Shown in pieces: positions 1 to 7,617 of a stretch of DNA of 64,000 nucleotides. The translations under genes and the position numbers were made by a program. Position 1 is the first letter of the stretch. Every line of letters begins with the position of its first letter. The DNA is from an uncultured Collinsella sp. (GTDB taxonomy: Bacteria > Actinomycetota > Coriobacteriia > Coriobacteriales > Coriobacteriaceae): assembly GCA_900768795.1 (NCBI GenBank), contig CAAGEH010000010.1:1-64000 (forward strand), given 5' to 3'. The notes under the pieces are model-generated. The model was not told where the DNA came from, did not search any database, and saw only the letters and a program-made list of their open reading frames with translations.

Positions 1-1364
1 GCAAACTCGCCGCGCAGTGCCGCGCGATCCCAGTCTCGCACGTCGACACCCTCGACGCGCAGCGAGCCGCCGTCCACATCGTAAAAGCGCTGCAGCAGCT
101 TAACGAGCGTGGTCTTGCCAGCGCCGGTGGGGCCGACGATGGCGATGGTCTGGCCGGGCTGCGCCTCGCAGCTAAAGTCGTGGATGATGGTCTTGTCGGG
201 CGTGTAGCCAAACTTGACGTGGTCGAACTCTACGTGACCGGGGCGCTTCTCGGGGATCTGCGCGTCGGCCTTCTGCTCCTCCTCGGGGGCAGCCAGGAAC
301 TCAAACACGCGCTCGGTGGCAGCGGCCATCGACTGCATCGTGTTGCTCACGTTGCCCAGCTGCTGCACGGGCTGCGTAAAGTTGCGCACGTACTGGATGA
401 AGCTCTGAATATCGCCGGGCGTGGCGTTTCCGGTCAGCGCGAGCTGCGCGCCCACCACGACAACGCCCACGTAGCCCATGTTGCCCACCAGGCTCATGAG
501 CGGCATCATCAGGCCCGACAGGAACTGCGAGCGCCAGCCACTAATAAACAGGCGGTCGTTTTGGCGGTCGAACTCCTCGATCGAGGCCTCGGCGCGGTCG
601 AACACCTGAATGACGTTCTGGCCGGCAAAGTCTTCCTCGATAATGCCGTTGACGGTACCCAGGACCTGCTGCTGCTCGCGGAAGTACGGCTGCGAGAAGT
701 GAATCATCACCATCAAGATAATCGCGGCGGCCGGCAGCGTGAGCACGGTGACGCCGGTGAGCGGCAGGCTGATCGACAGCATCATGACGAGCACGCCGAT
801 AATCTGCGTGACGGACGTAATAAGCTGCGTCACACTCTGGTTGAGTGACTGACCGAGCGTATCGACGTCGTTGGTGATGCGGCTGAGCACGTCGCCCTTG
901 CTGTGACCGTTAAAGTAGCTCATCGGCACGACAGCGATCTTGGCGGCGATCTCCTTGCGCATGCGGTAGCAAATCTTTTGCGTGACGCCGGTCATGAGCC
1001 AGCCCTGGATCAGGCTGCAGGCAGAGCTCGCCAGGTACAGGCAGAGCAAAAAGCCGAGCGTCTTGGCGATCCAGCCAAAGTTGACATCGCCGGTGCCGTT
1101 GACTTTGGCAACCAGGCCCTCGAACAGCTTGGTCGTTACCTGGCCGAGCACCTTGGGTCCCACAATGTTAAAGATGACCGAGCACACGGCAAAGGCGACG
1201 GCGGCGAACACGGCAATCTTGTGCTGACCGATGTAGCCGAGCAACTGCTTTATGGTGCCCTTAAAGTCCTTGGCCTTCTCGCCGCGGCCCATGCCGCCCA
1301 TGCGGCCCATGGGCCCACGCTGACGGGTGGGTTTGGGAATCTGAGTCTTGGTCTCGTCTGCCAT
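1..1364 (-). CDS. ABC exporter half-transporter, membrane plus ATPase domains (3' end outside window)
   Basis: This is the second half of an ABC exporter pair. Translation from the ATG at 1364 gives an N-terminus rich in Gly, Met and Arg (GPMGRMGGMGRGEKAKD), then a six-helix type IV exporter membrane domain, then the start of the nucleotide-binding domain. The Walker A motif GPTGAGKTTL is readable around 100-140. The Q-loop, signature and Walker B lie beyond the left edge, so about 454 residues are visible of an expected 600 or so. The start codon overlaps the stop of the upstream ABC gene (TAATG), which shows translational coupling. Because the partner has a degenerate ATPase site, this subunit would be expected to carry the catalytic glutamate, but that part is not in the window. 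Substrate unknown; multidrug or lipid-like compounds are usual for the family. Confidence 0.93.
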   Translation of the reverse strand, partial: MADETKTQIPKPTRQRGPMGRMGGMGRGEKAKDFKGTIKQLLGYIGQHKIAVFAAVAFAVCSVIFNIVGPKVLGQVTTKLFEGLVAKVNGTGDVNFGWIAKTLGFLLCLYLASSACSLIQGWLMTGVTQKICYRMRKEIAAKIAVVPMSYFNGHSKGDVLSRITNDVDTLGQSLNQSVTQLITSVTQIIGVLVMMLSISLPLTGVTVLTLPAAAIILMVMIHFSQPYFREQQQVLGTVNGIIEEDFAGQNVIQVFDRAEASIEEFDRQNDRLFISGWRSQFLSGLMMPLMSLVGNMGYVGVVVVGAQLALTGNATPGDIQSFIQYVRNFTQPVQQLGNVSNTMQSMAAATERVFEFLAAPEEEQKADAQIPEKRPGHVEFDHVKFGYTPDKTIIHDFSCEAQPGQTIAIVGPTGAGKTTLVKLLQRFYDVDGGSLRVEGVDVRDWDRAALRGEF

Positions 1365-3826
1365 TAGCGCTCGCCTCCTTCCATAACGGCTGCAATCTCT
1401 TCTTGGGTAAGCCCCAGCTCCTCGGCGGAAAGCTGCGACTGCGCGATCTCCAGGTACGCCGGGCAGCCATGCAGCAGCTCCTCGTGTGTGCCGGTGCCCA
1501 CCACGTGACCGTCGTCGAGCACGATGATCTGATCGGCGTGCATGATGGTCGCGATGCGCTGGGCCACGACCACGAGCGCGGCGTCGGTGACGTTTTTGGC
1601 GAGCTCCTCGCGCAGGTGCGCGTCAGTCTTGTAGTCGAGCGCGCTAAACGAGTCGTCGAACACCACGACCTCGGGCTTCTTGGCCAAGGCGCGGGCGATG
1701 GCGAGGCGCTGGCGCTGACCGCCCGAGACATTGGAGCCGCCCTGGCTGATGGGGGAGTCGTAGCCGCCCTTGCGCTCGGCGATAAAGTCCTCGGCTTGGG
1801 CGATGCGCGCAGCCTCGTGCATGTCCTCGTCGCTCACCATGTCGCCGGCAAATTTGAGGTTGCTCTCGACGGTGCCCGAGAACAAGCGGCCCTGCTGCGG
1901 AATATAACCGATGCGGCGGCGCAGCTCGGAGAGGGTCATGTCGCGCACGTCGACGCCGTCGAGCGAAATGCTGCCGCCCGTGACGTCGTACAGGCGCGGG
2001 ATCAGCTGCACGAGCGTAGACTTGCCCGAGCCCGTGGAGCCGATGATGCCGAGCATCTGGCCAGCATGCGTGGTGAAGTTCACGCCGCTGATCACGTCGG
2101 CGCGGGCGTCGGGGTACTGGAAGCTTACGTCGCGGAAGCACAGCTCGCCGCGCGGCGCGCTGGCTGTGGGCAGCTTGGGCGAGACGGGGTCGTTAATGCT
2201 CGTGGGGCAGGTGATAACCTCCTCCACGCGCTCGGCGGCAACCTCGGCGCGGGGCAGAATGACCGAAACCATGGTGAGGATCATAAACGCCATGACAATC
2301 TGCATGGTGTAGGAGATAAACGCCATCATGTTGCCGACCTGCATCACACCGTCGGACACGCCCTGCGCGCCAAACCACACGATGAGCACGGTGACGCAGT
2401 TCATGACGAGCATCATGAGCGGCATCATAAAGCTCATGGCGCGGTTAGTGTAGAGCTGCGTGGTCATCAGGTCGAGCGATGCCGCGTCAAAACGCTCGAG
2501 CTCGTGCTCTTCGCGGTTGAACGAGCGGATGGGCATCAGGCCGTCGAGCAGCTCGCGGGCGGTAAGGTTCACGCGGTCCACAAAGCTCTGCATTTTTTTG
2601 AACTTGGGCATGGTGAGACCCATGAGCACGCCGACGACAGCCGACACTGCGATGATGGCCACGGCGATGGTCCACTCCAAGCCGGTGTGGTTGGCCAGAA
2701 CGCGCATGACGGCGACGATGCCCATAACAGGGGCCATAAGGCACATGCGGATAAACAGGGTCGCGGCCATCTGGATCTGCTGAATATCGTTGGTGCAGCG
2801 GGTGATGAGCGAGGCTTGGCTAAACTTGCCCACCTCCGCCGGCGAAAAGTGCATGACCTTGTTGAAGGTCTCGCGGCGCAGGTCGCGGGCGATGGAGCAG
2901 GCGGTGCGCGATGCCACGGCGCCGGTCAGGATGGTGGCGACGAGCGACACCAGGCACAGGCCGAACATCGTGGTCGCCATGCGGCCCAGGTAGGCGTTCT
3001 GCACGTCGGCGGGGTCGATGCCCTGCGCCTTGTACTCGTCCTGCACGTAGGTCACGGCGCGCTGGGTGACGATGGAGCCCGACATAGAGCCCATCTTGTC
3101 GGCCATCTTGTTGGCGGCGTCCAGCAGTTTCTTCTGCTCGATGAGACCGCCGTCAACGCCGATGCGCACGCTCTTCATGGTGAGCTTGTTGCCGTCGGCC
3201 TTGATTTGAGCCTGCAGCTTTTGCGCTGCCTGGGCCTTTTTCTGCATTGCCGCGAGCTGCTTGGGTGTCATTTGAGACATCTGCGCCATCTGCTCTTGCG
3301 TGAGCTGCTGACCCTGAGCTGCCTGCGCGCCGGATGCTGCGGCTGCGTTGCCCGCTGCGGCTGCGTTGCCTTGGGCGGCAGCGCCAGCACCAGCACCGGC
3401 GCTCGTGTCGCCCGCGGCGGACGAGTCGCCGTCTTTCTTCTTCATGATGGTGTCGGGGTCGATGCCCTGGTCGAGAGCGAGCGTCACGGTCTCGGGCAGG
3501 CTCATGATATCGGCGAGCTTGCCGTCGGACGCGCGGTCCTCCTCGCTTCCCTTGTAGGTGCGGATACCTTTCTTGTCGGCCTTGCCGTAGGCATCCTCGA
3601 CCTTCTCGGCGTCTTTGGACGTCATAAAGAGCTCGAGGTCGGCGAGCGAGTCCTCGCGGATGGTCGTGGGGACGGGTGAGTCGATGCCCTTCTGTTGAAT
3701 GCCCACATCGACGATGTCGCTCATGTAGGTGGGCAGCGCCAGGTCGGCGTTGCAACTGATGATAATCAGCGTAATGGCGACGATCAGCGCGATGACGTGC
3801 TTCTTAAACAGCTTGATGATGCGCAT
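1364..3826 (-). CDS. ABC exporter half-transporter with degenerate ATPase site and large external loop
   Basis: An 820-residue fused permease-ATPase of the multidrug exporter family. Helix 1 is near residues 10-32 and helix 2 starts near 283, so about 230 residues lie between them instead of a short loop. That insert is Ala/Gln/Gly rich (about 130-210) and should sit outside the cell. Walker A (GSTGSGKST) is near 593 and the signature VSGGQRQR near 697. The Walker B glutamate is replaced (VVVFDDSFSALD) and the H-loop histidine is a glutamine (VVAQRIATI). These are the substitutions known for the degenerate half of heterodimeric exporters such as TM287/288 and LmrCD. It forms an operon with the MarR gene upstream and its partner subunit downstream, overlapping the latter by one base. 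The heterodimer call is well supported; the substrate is unknown. Confidence 0.95.
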   Translation of the reverse strand: MRIIKLFKKHVIALIVAITLIIISCNADLALPTYMSDIVDVGIQQKGIDSPVPTTIREDSLADLELFMTSKDAEKVEDAYGKADKKGIRTYKGSEEDRASDGKLADIMSLPETVTLALDQGIDPDTIMKKKDGDSSAAGDTSAGAGAGAAAQGNAAAAGNAAAASGAQAAQGQQLTQEQMAQMSQMTPKQLAAMQKKAQAAQKLQAQIKADGNKLTMKSVRIGVDGGLIEQKKLLDAANKMADKMGSMSGSIVTQRAVTYVQDEYKAQGIDPADVQNAYLGRMATTMFGLCLVSLVATILTGAVASRTACSIARDLRRETFNKVMHFSPAEVGKFSQASLITRCTNDIQQIQMAATLFIRMCLMAPVMGIVAVMRVLANHTGLEWTIAVAIIAVSAVVGVLMGLTMPKFKKMQSFVDRVNLTARELLDGLMPIRSFNREEHELERFDAASLDLMTTQLYTNRAMSFMMPLMMLVMNCVTVLIVWFGAQGVSDGVMQVGNMMAFISYTMQIVMAFMILTMVSVILPRAEVAAERVEEVITCPTSINDPVSPKLPTASAPRGELCFRDVSFQYPDARADVISGVNFTTHAGQMLGIIGSTGSGKSTLVQLIPRLYDVTGGSISLDGVDVRDMTLSELRRRIGYIPQQGRLFSGTVESNLKFAGDMVSDEDMHEAARIAQAEDFIAERKGGYDSPISQGGSNVSGGQRQRLAIARALAKKPEVVVFDDSFSALDYKTDAHLREELAKNVTDAALVVVAQRIATIMHADQIIVLDDGHVVGTGTHEELLHGCPAYLEIAQSQLSAEELGLTQEEIAAVMEGGER

Positions 3827-3841
3827 GCATGGCTCCTTTCT

Positions 3842-4378
3842 TTACTGGTTTGACGAGTGCGAACTATCTGAATCGGGGTGTGTCGTGTCGGCGGTTTTGC
3901 CGCTGAGTATCGCTTTGATGCGAGCCCCGTCGTTTTTATCGATGATCTGGTTCATGCGCTGCAGCAGGCGGATGAGTTCCTGAGCGTCTTCGATGCCGAG
4001 CTCGGCCAAAAACTCGCCGGTTTTTTGGTCAAAGAGCCGCCGGCGCTCCTCGAGGGTTTTGTAACCCAGGTCGGTGATTTTGACGAGCACGCGTCGCCGA
4101 TCGGTTTTGTCGTGTTCGCGAGTGATCCAGCCTTTGTTTTCGAGCGAGCGCAGGATGTTTGCCACGCGCGGTGCGGAGATGCGCGCGCCGTTCGCTAGCT
4201 GCGAGGGCGTGAGTGGTGTGCCGGCTTTGAGGAGCGCGCGCATCACGGCCATCTCGCCGGAGATGGCGTTGGACATGCGGCTCGTCATGTTCTTATGCAT
4301 GGAACCGAACTCATGAATGAGCTCGTGAGCGAGCTCCGCGTAGCTCGGTGTCGGCATGTGCGAATCGTTTGTTGACAC
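3842..4378 (-). CDS. MarR-family transcriptional regulator
   Basis: 178 residues, the usual size for a MarR winged-helix repressor. The central part (about 55-110) has the family pattern: a helix-turn-helix region TPSQLANGARISAPRVANIL, then the wing with EHDKTDRRRVLVKITDLG, where the D-x-R-R core is conserved. A GTG start at 4378 is preferred because AAGGA lies 7 bases upstream; an ATG at residue 8 is the alternative. The C-terminal tail is polar and probably disordered. It is the first gene of a three-gene unit with the two ABC exporter genes, 15 bases before the first. A perfect palindrome overlaps its ribosome binding site, so self-repression of the operon is likely, with release by a ligand that the exporter may carry (inference). 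Confidence 0.93.
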   Translation of the reverse strand: MSTNDSHMPTPSYAELAHELIHEFGSMHKNMTSRMSNAISGEMAVMRALLKAGTPLTPSQLANGARISAPRVANILRSLENKGWITREHDKTDRRRVLVKITDLGYKTLEERRRLFDQKTGEFLAELGIEDAQELIRLLQRMNQIIDKNDGARIKAILSGKTADTTHPDSDSSHSSNQ

Positions 4379-4395
4379 GTGTTAATCCTTAACAC
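4379..4395. promoter_or_regulatory. Palindromic operator at the MarR start
   Basis: GTGTTAATCCTTAACAC is a perfect inverted repeat with 7-base arms and a 3-base centre, directly before the GTG start of the MarR gene and containing its ribosome binding site. A second, imperfect palindrome TTGACACGTGTTAA (4372-4385) overlaps the start codon itself. MarR proteins typically bind 16-20 base palindromes over their own promoters. Its role as the MarR operator is inferred. Confidence 0.65.
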
Positions 4396-4817
4396 TAGAA
4401 AACATTTCGGGTGAAAAGAATACCCACCGCGTCTGGTTCGAATGCTGTTATGTGCAAATCGTCACAGGAGCAACAAATTGACTTGGCGGGTGCGGTCGTG
4501 CGCGGACGGGTTCGGTTGCGGTCTCGGGTGGCTGCGGTCGCGGGTGGCTGCGGTCGTGCGCGGGTTCGGCTGCGGTCGCGGGCGGGTGCGCCCGGACTCG
4601 GTCGTGGGTACGGCGGTCGTAGACAGTTGCGCGCTGACTTGCTGCGGATGGCGGGCGCTGCGCGCTGGCTCGCTGCAGATGGGCGCGGGCATGAGCGACT
4701 ATATGTCTGCGGGGCGTGATCGCCGCGTCGCCTGCGTGCATATCGCGAGGTTTTGAGGACGCGGTCGCTTAGCTGCTACTATGATGGCAGAGATAAAACC
4801 GACAGATAGGGGCTGCC
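4396..4817. other. Intergenic region with GC-rich degenerate tandem repeats; promoter of mtn
   Basis: There is no convincing gene between the divergent MarR and nucleosidase genes. About 4480-4640 consists of loosely repeated units built on gctgcggtcgcgggtg with variants. Open frames here on both strands are a by-product of the lack of stop codons in GC-rich repeats; their translations are Arg/Gly/Val runs with no domain. A likely -10 for the plus-strand gene is TACTAT near 4776, in the sequence gctactatgatgg. Confidence 0.6.
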
Positions 4818-5672
4818 ATGCCAAAAACGATCGCCATTATCGGCGCGCTCGATAAAGAGGTTCATCTGGTTCGCGATGCCGTCGAGAATGCGCGCGAACG
4901 TAACGACGCCGGCCTTGCGGTCGTCGAGGGCGAGTTTGCCGGATGTCATGTCGTTGCGACCACGGCAGGCATGGGCACGGTTAACGCCGCAGCTACGACC
5001 CAGTATCTCATTAGCATGTTTAACGCTGACGCTGTGATTTTCTCGGGCATCGCGGGCGGCCTTAACCCGGCGCTGCATATCGAGGACGTCGTGATCGGCG
5101 AGCGTCTGCGCTATCTCGATACCGATACCGCGCTTATCGCCGAGTCCGCCCCCGGTCTCGAGGAGTTTGCATCGACACCCGCGCTCGTCGACGTTGCGGA
5201 GAGCGTTCTGCTCGACCGCGGCTATGTTTTGGCAGCCCATTCTGCGTGTAAGTGCGTGGGCTCAAAGACAGATACGTGTGACCTCGCTGATGCAGGCTCT
5301 GTCGCCGTTGGTGAGGTTTTTGCTGCTGGCACAGCAACTGCTACCAGTGCAGATTCCGCTGCTGGCGCTAATTCCAACGCACAGCAGTATTTGCGCGGAA
5401 CGATTGCCACGGGCGATCGCTTTGTTTCAGGCAGCGCCATGCGCGACGTGGCAATCGAAGCAACGCATGCTGACTGCGTCGAGATGGAGGGTGCGGCAAT
5501 CGCACACATCGCGGCAAAAAACGGCGTGGATTGCTTGATCTTGCGCGCGATCAGCGACAACTGCGACGAGGAGTACGACAAGCTCTGCACGCGCGAGTTC
5601 GATCTTGAGGAGTACGCCGAGGGCGCCAGCTCCATCGTGCTCGAGATCGTACGCCGTATCGCGGCGGCGTAA
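4818..5672 (+). CDS. mtn: 5'-methylthioadenosine/S-adenosylhomocysteine nucleosidase
   Basis: Cleaves adenine from methylthioadenosine and S-adenosylhomocysteine in the methionine salvage and methyl cycle. The MTAN fold is clear: N-terminal IAIIGALDKEV with the catalytic Glu14, GMGTVNAA, SGIAGGL (76-82), the ribose-binding VEMEGAA (Glu224), and the catalytic Asp247 in RAISDN. At 284 residues it is about 50 longer than typical enzymes. The extra length is an Ala/Thr/Ser-rich stretch at about 141-190, before the conserved GTIATGDRFV. That insert is probably a surface loop. It is followed after 27 bases by engB with a strong ribosome binding site (aaggaggcaag), so the two are probably co-transcribed. 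Confidence 0.93.
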   Translation: MPKTIAIIGALDKEVHLVRDAVENARERNDAGLAVVEGEFAGCHVVATTAGMGTVNAAATTQYLISMFNADAVIFSGIAGGLNPALHIEDVVIGERLRYLDTDTALIAESAPGLEEFASTPALVDVAESVLLDRGYVLAAHSACKCVGSKTDTCDLADAGSVAVGEVFAAGTATATSADSAAGANSNAQQYLRGTIATGDRFVSGSAMRDVAIEATHADCVEMEGAAIAHIAAKNGVDCLILRAISDNCDEEYDKLCTREFDLEEYAEGASSIVLEIVRRIAAA

Positions 5673-5699
5673 ACGAACCCCAACAAGGAGGCAAGACCT

Positions 5700-6290
5700 A
5701 TGGCAGATACCATCAATTACCAGCTCGCGCACTTTGTGGCGAGCTACGGGAACGTTAAACAGATTCCCGAGTCGACGTGTCCGGAGGTGAGTTTTGTCGG
5801 CCGCTCCAACGTGGGCAAAAGCTCCATCATGAACAAGCTGTTCAACCGCAAGAACCTGGTCAAGGTGTCGAGCACGCCAGGCAAGACATGCAATATCAAC
5901 TTTTTCGAAGCCGATGACGTGCATTTTGTTGATCTGCCGGGGTACGGTTACGCGCAGCGTTCCAAGGGCGAGCGCGACCGCTGGGCGTCGCTTATTGGCG
6001 ACTTTTTCGATTCCGAGCGTAGCTTTAATCTGGTCGTGTCGCTTGTGGATATTCGCCACGACCCGAGCAAGCTCGACCACGACATGATCGAGTACCTACA
6101 GGGTAACGACTTCAACTATGTCGTTTGCCTCACCAAAGCGGACAAGCTCAGCCGCAATCAACAGGCCAAGCAGGTGGCTTCGCTCAAACGCCAGCTCAAT
6201 GTGGACCCCGACGATATTATCGTTACGTCCTCGCAGTCGGGCATGGGCATCGACAAGCTTAAAGAGCGCATCGCCGAGGCGTGCCTGTAG
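5700..6290 (+). CDS. engB: Ribosome biogenesis GTP-binding protein EngB/YsxC
   Basis: A 196-residue small GTPase required for assembly of the large ribosomal subunit. The GTPase motifs are in order: G1 GRSNVGKSS (about 35-43), G2 region SSTPGKT, G3 DLPGYGYA (about 79-86), G4 TKAD (about 146-149) and G5 TSSQSG near 178. Length matches the family. It is preceded by AAGGAGG and the ATG at 5700. It lies 27 bases after mtn on the same strand. No terminator with a T-run is seen after it; a palindromic repeat element follows about 110 bases downstream. Confidence 0.96.
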   Translation: MADTINYQLAHFVASYGNVKQIPESTCPEVSFVGRSNVGKSSIMNKLFNRKNLVKVSSTPGKTCNINFFEADDVHFVDLPGYGYAQRSKGERDRWASLIGDFFDSERSFNLVVSLVDIRHDPSKLDHDMIEYLQGNDFNYVVCLTKADKLSRNQQAKQVASLKRQLNVDPDDIIVTSSQSGMGIDKLKERIAEACL

Positions 6291-6671
6291 ATTTTTGCGT
6301 GCCTACAGGCTTAAATTTTGTGCTTGCGTACCCGTTTTAGCTGTGCTTGCGCACCCGTTTTGGCGCTTGCAGGCGTCGTTTTGCGTTGTGGCCACTGCAA
6401 GTGAGTAGGTTTTTCGGAGCACCCTGAGTAGAGACCGTTTTTGCAATCATAAAACCGCAGGTAGACGAATCGTCCAATATTGGTCTACTCGGCAGTCCAC
6501 CATAAACCTACTCACTTACTTACGTAAAAGCGATCGAACAGGACCCAAAAACTGACCATTTTGCACTCAAAAGTGCCCGTGCACCGTGCAAAAAGCGTCT
6601 TGGGCTGCTCATGGTGGCAAGAACGGCGTCTACACGCCGCTTTCAGGACTTCTGCACCCTGTACCTATAAC
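6291..6671. other. Intergenic region between convergent engB and thrB
   Basis: Between two convergent genes. It holds the 119-base inverted-repeat element listed separately, preceded by two near-copies of a 20-base phrase (ttgcgcacccgttttggcgc-like, about 6320-6368) and followed by AT-rich sequence with no gene. Confidence 0.6.
6399..6517. repeat. 119-bp palindromic element with nested inverted repeats
   Basis: Bounded by a perfect 14-base terminal inverted repeat, AAGTGAGTAGGTTT at 6399-6412 and its complement at 6504-6517. Inside is a second pair, GAGTAGAGACC near 6424 and GGTCTACTC near 6482. A fifth occurrence of the same GTAG-type word (caggtagacga) sits in the middle. It has no open frame and could fold into a long hairpin or branched structure. 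It resembles the short non-autonomous repeats common in Collinsella intergenic regions (recall, not searched). Confidence 0.7.
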
Positions 6672-7553
6672 CTATAGATACTCGATCTGGGCACCCGCCG
6701 TATCGCACGTGAGAATGTGCGTATCGCACTTGGGGAACTGCTCCTGCAGCTTGACCTGCAAAAACTTTGCCACAATGGTGTCGTCGGTCACGGCCATGAG
6801 TGTTGAGCCTGAGCCCGAGATCCAGATCGTCTTGGCTCCGCCGGCAAGGCAAACATCGCGTACGGCGTTGTAGTCGGGGATGAGCCTGCGGCGATACGGC
6901 TCCTGAATGCGGTCGTCGTTGGCTGCGGCAATCAAATCCAGATCGCCCGTTTCGAGTCCGCGCGTCATGCCCGCGATGCGTCCCATCTGCCAAACGGCCG
7001 TGGAAAGCGGCACTTCCTGCGGCACAACTTTGCGCGCTTCGCTCGTATGCACCTCATACGGCGGAATAATAGTGATGAACTGCAGTTTGTTGCTTACCTC
7101 GTAGCGAAGGCAGCGGGGGAGCGCCCCCTCCGGCGTAAACGAGCACACGGCCCCACCGAGGATGGCGGGCGCGACGTTGTCGGGGTGCCCCTCGACATCG
7201 GTGGCGATGCGCACGAGCTCCGCTCGGTCGACGGTGTGCCCGGTGAGGGCGGCTGCCGCCATGATGCCGGCAACAACACAGGTTGAGCTTGAGCCAAGGC
7301 CGCGCGCAACGGGAACGTCGGTCTCAATGTCGATGGCGACGGGGAAGGGCTGCTCGCCCCACGCCTTGAGCGCATCGACAAAGCTCACGTAAACGAGGTT
7401 GTTCTCGTTTTGGAACTCCTCGGGGCACCCGGTGATCTTGAGCTCATCGGTACGCTCAAACGTAAAGTGCGAGTACAGGCTGACCGCCATGCCGAGGGTG
7501 TCGTAGCCGATACCGAGGTTGGCGCTGGTTGCGGGTACGGTGATTTTTATCAT
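6672..7553 (-). CDS. thrB: Homoserine kinase
   Basis: Phosphorylates L-homoserine to O-phosphohomoserine, the substrate of threonine synthase encoded just upstream. A 293-residue GHMP kinase: N-terminal VPATSANLGIGYDTLGMA, the phosphate-binding loop PVARGLGSSSTCVVAG at about 82-97, EGHPDNVAPAILGG at about 125-138, and the C-terminal GAKTIWISGSGSTLMA glycine motif. The length is normal. The ATG at 7553 follows a GGAG-type ribosome binding site (cccaggagaactccc on the coding strand). It lies 64 bases after thrC on the same strand, with a terminator-like hairpin in the gap. Confidence 0.97.
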   Translation of the reverse strand: MIKITVPATSANLGIGYDTLGMAVSLYSHFTFERTDELKITGCPEEFQNENNLVYVSFVDALKAWGEQPFPVAIDIETDVPVARGLGSSSTCVVAGIMAAAALTGHTVDRAELVRIATDVEGHPDNVAPAILGGAVCSFTPEGALPRCLRYEVSNKLQFITIIPPYEVHTSEARKVVPQEVPLSTAVWQMGRIAGMTRGLETGDLDLIAAANDDRIQEPYRRRLIPDYNAVRDVCLAGGAKTIWISGSGSTLMAVTDDTIVAKFLQVKLQEQFPKCDTHILTCDTAGAQIEYL

Positions 7554-7575
7554 GGGAGTTCTCCTGGGAGCGGAA

Positions 7576-7608
7576 TTAAAAGAAAACGCGCCGACTTTCG
7601 CCGGCGCT
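7576..7608 (-). terminator. Terminator-like hairpin between thrC and thrB
   Basis: On the minus strand, GCGCCGGCGAAAGTCGGCGC is followed by a T-rich run (gttttctttt). The stem is 6 to 8 bases and GC-rich. It follows the thrC stop by about 10 bases and precedes the thrB start, so it should reduce thrB transcription relative to thrC, or thrB has its own promoter. Confidence 0.7.
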
Positions 7609-7617
7609 TCATAACAT

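Noticed and set aside
1403..3679. A 758-codon open frame opposite the ABC exporter gene
   Set aside because: Antisense to a gene with full ABC motifs; its translation is rich in His, Arg and Ala without any domain. It is a shadow of GC-rich codon use.
4411..4756. Several open frames of about 100 codons between marR and mtn
   Set aside because: They overlap each other on both strands, come from GC-rich tandem repeats and lack ribosome binding sites.
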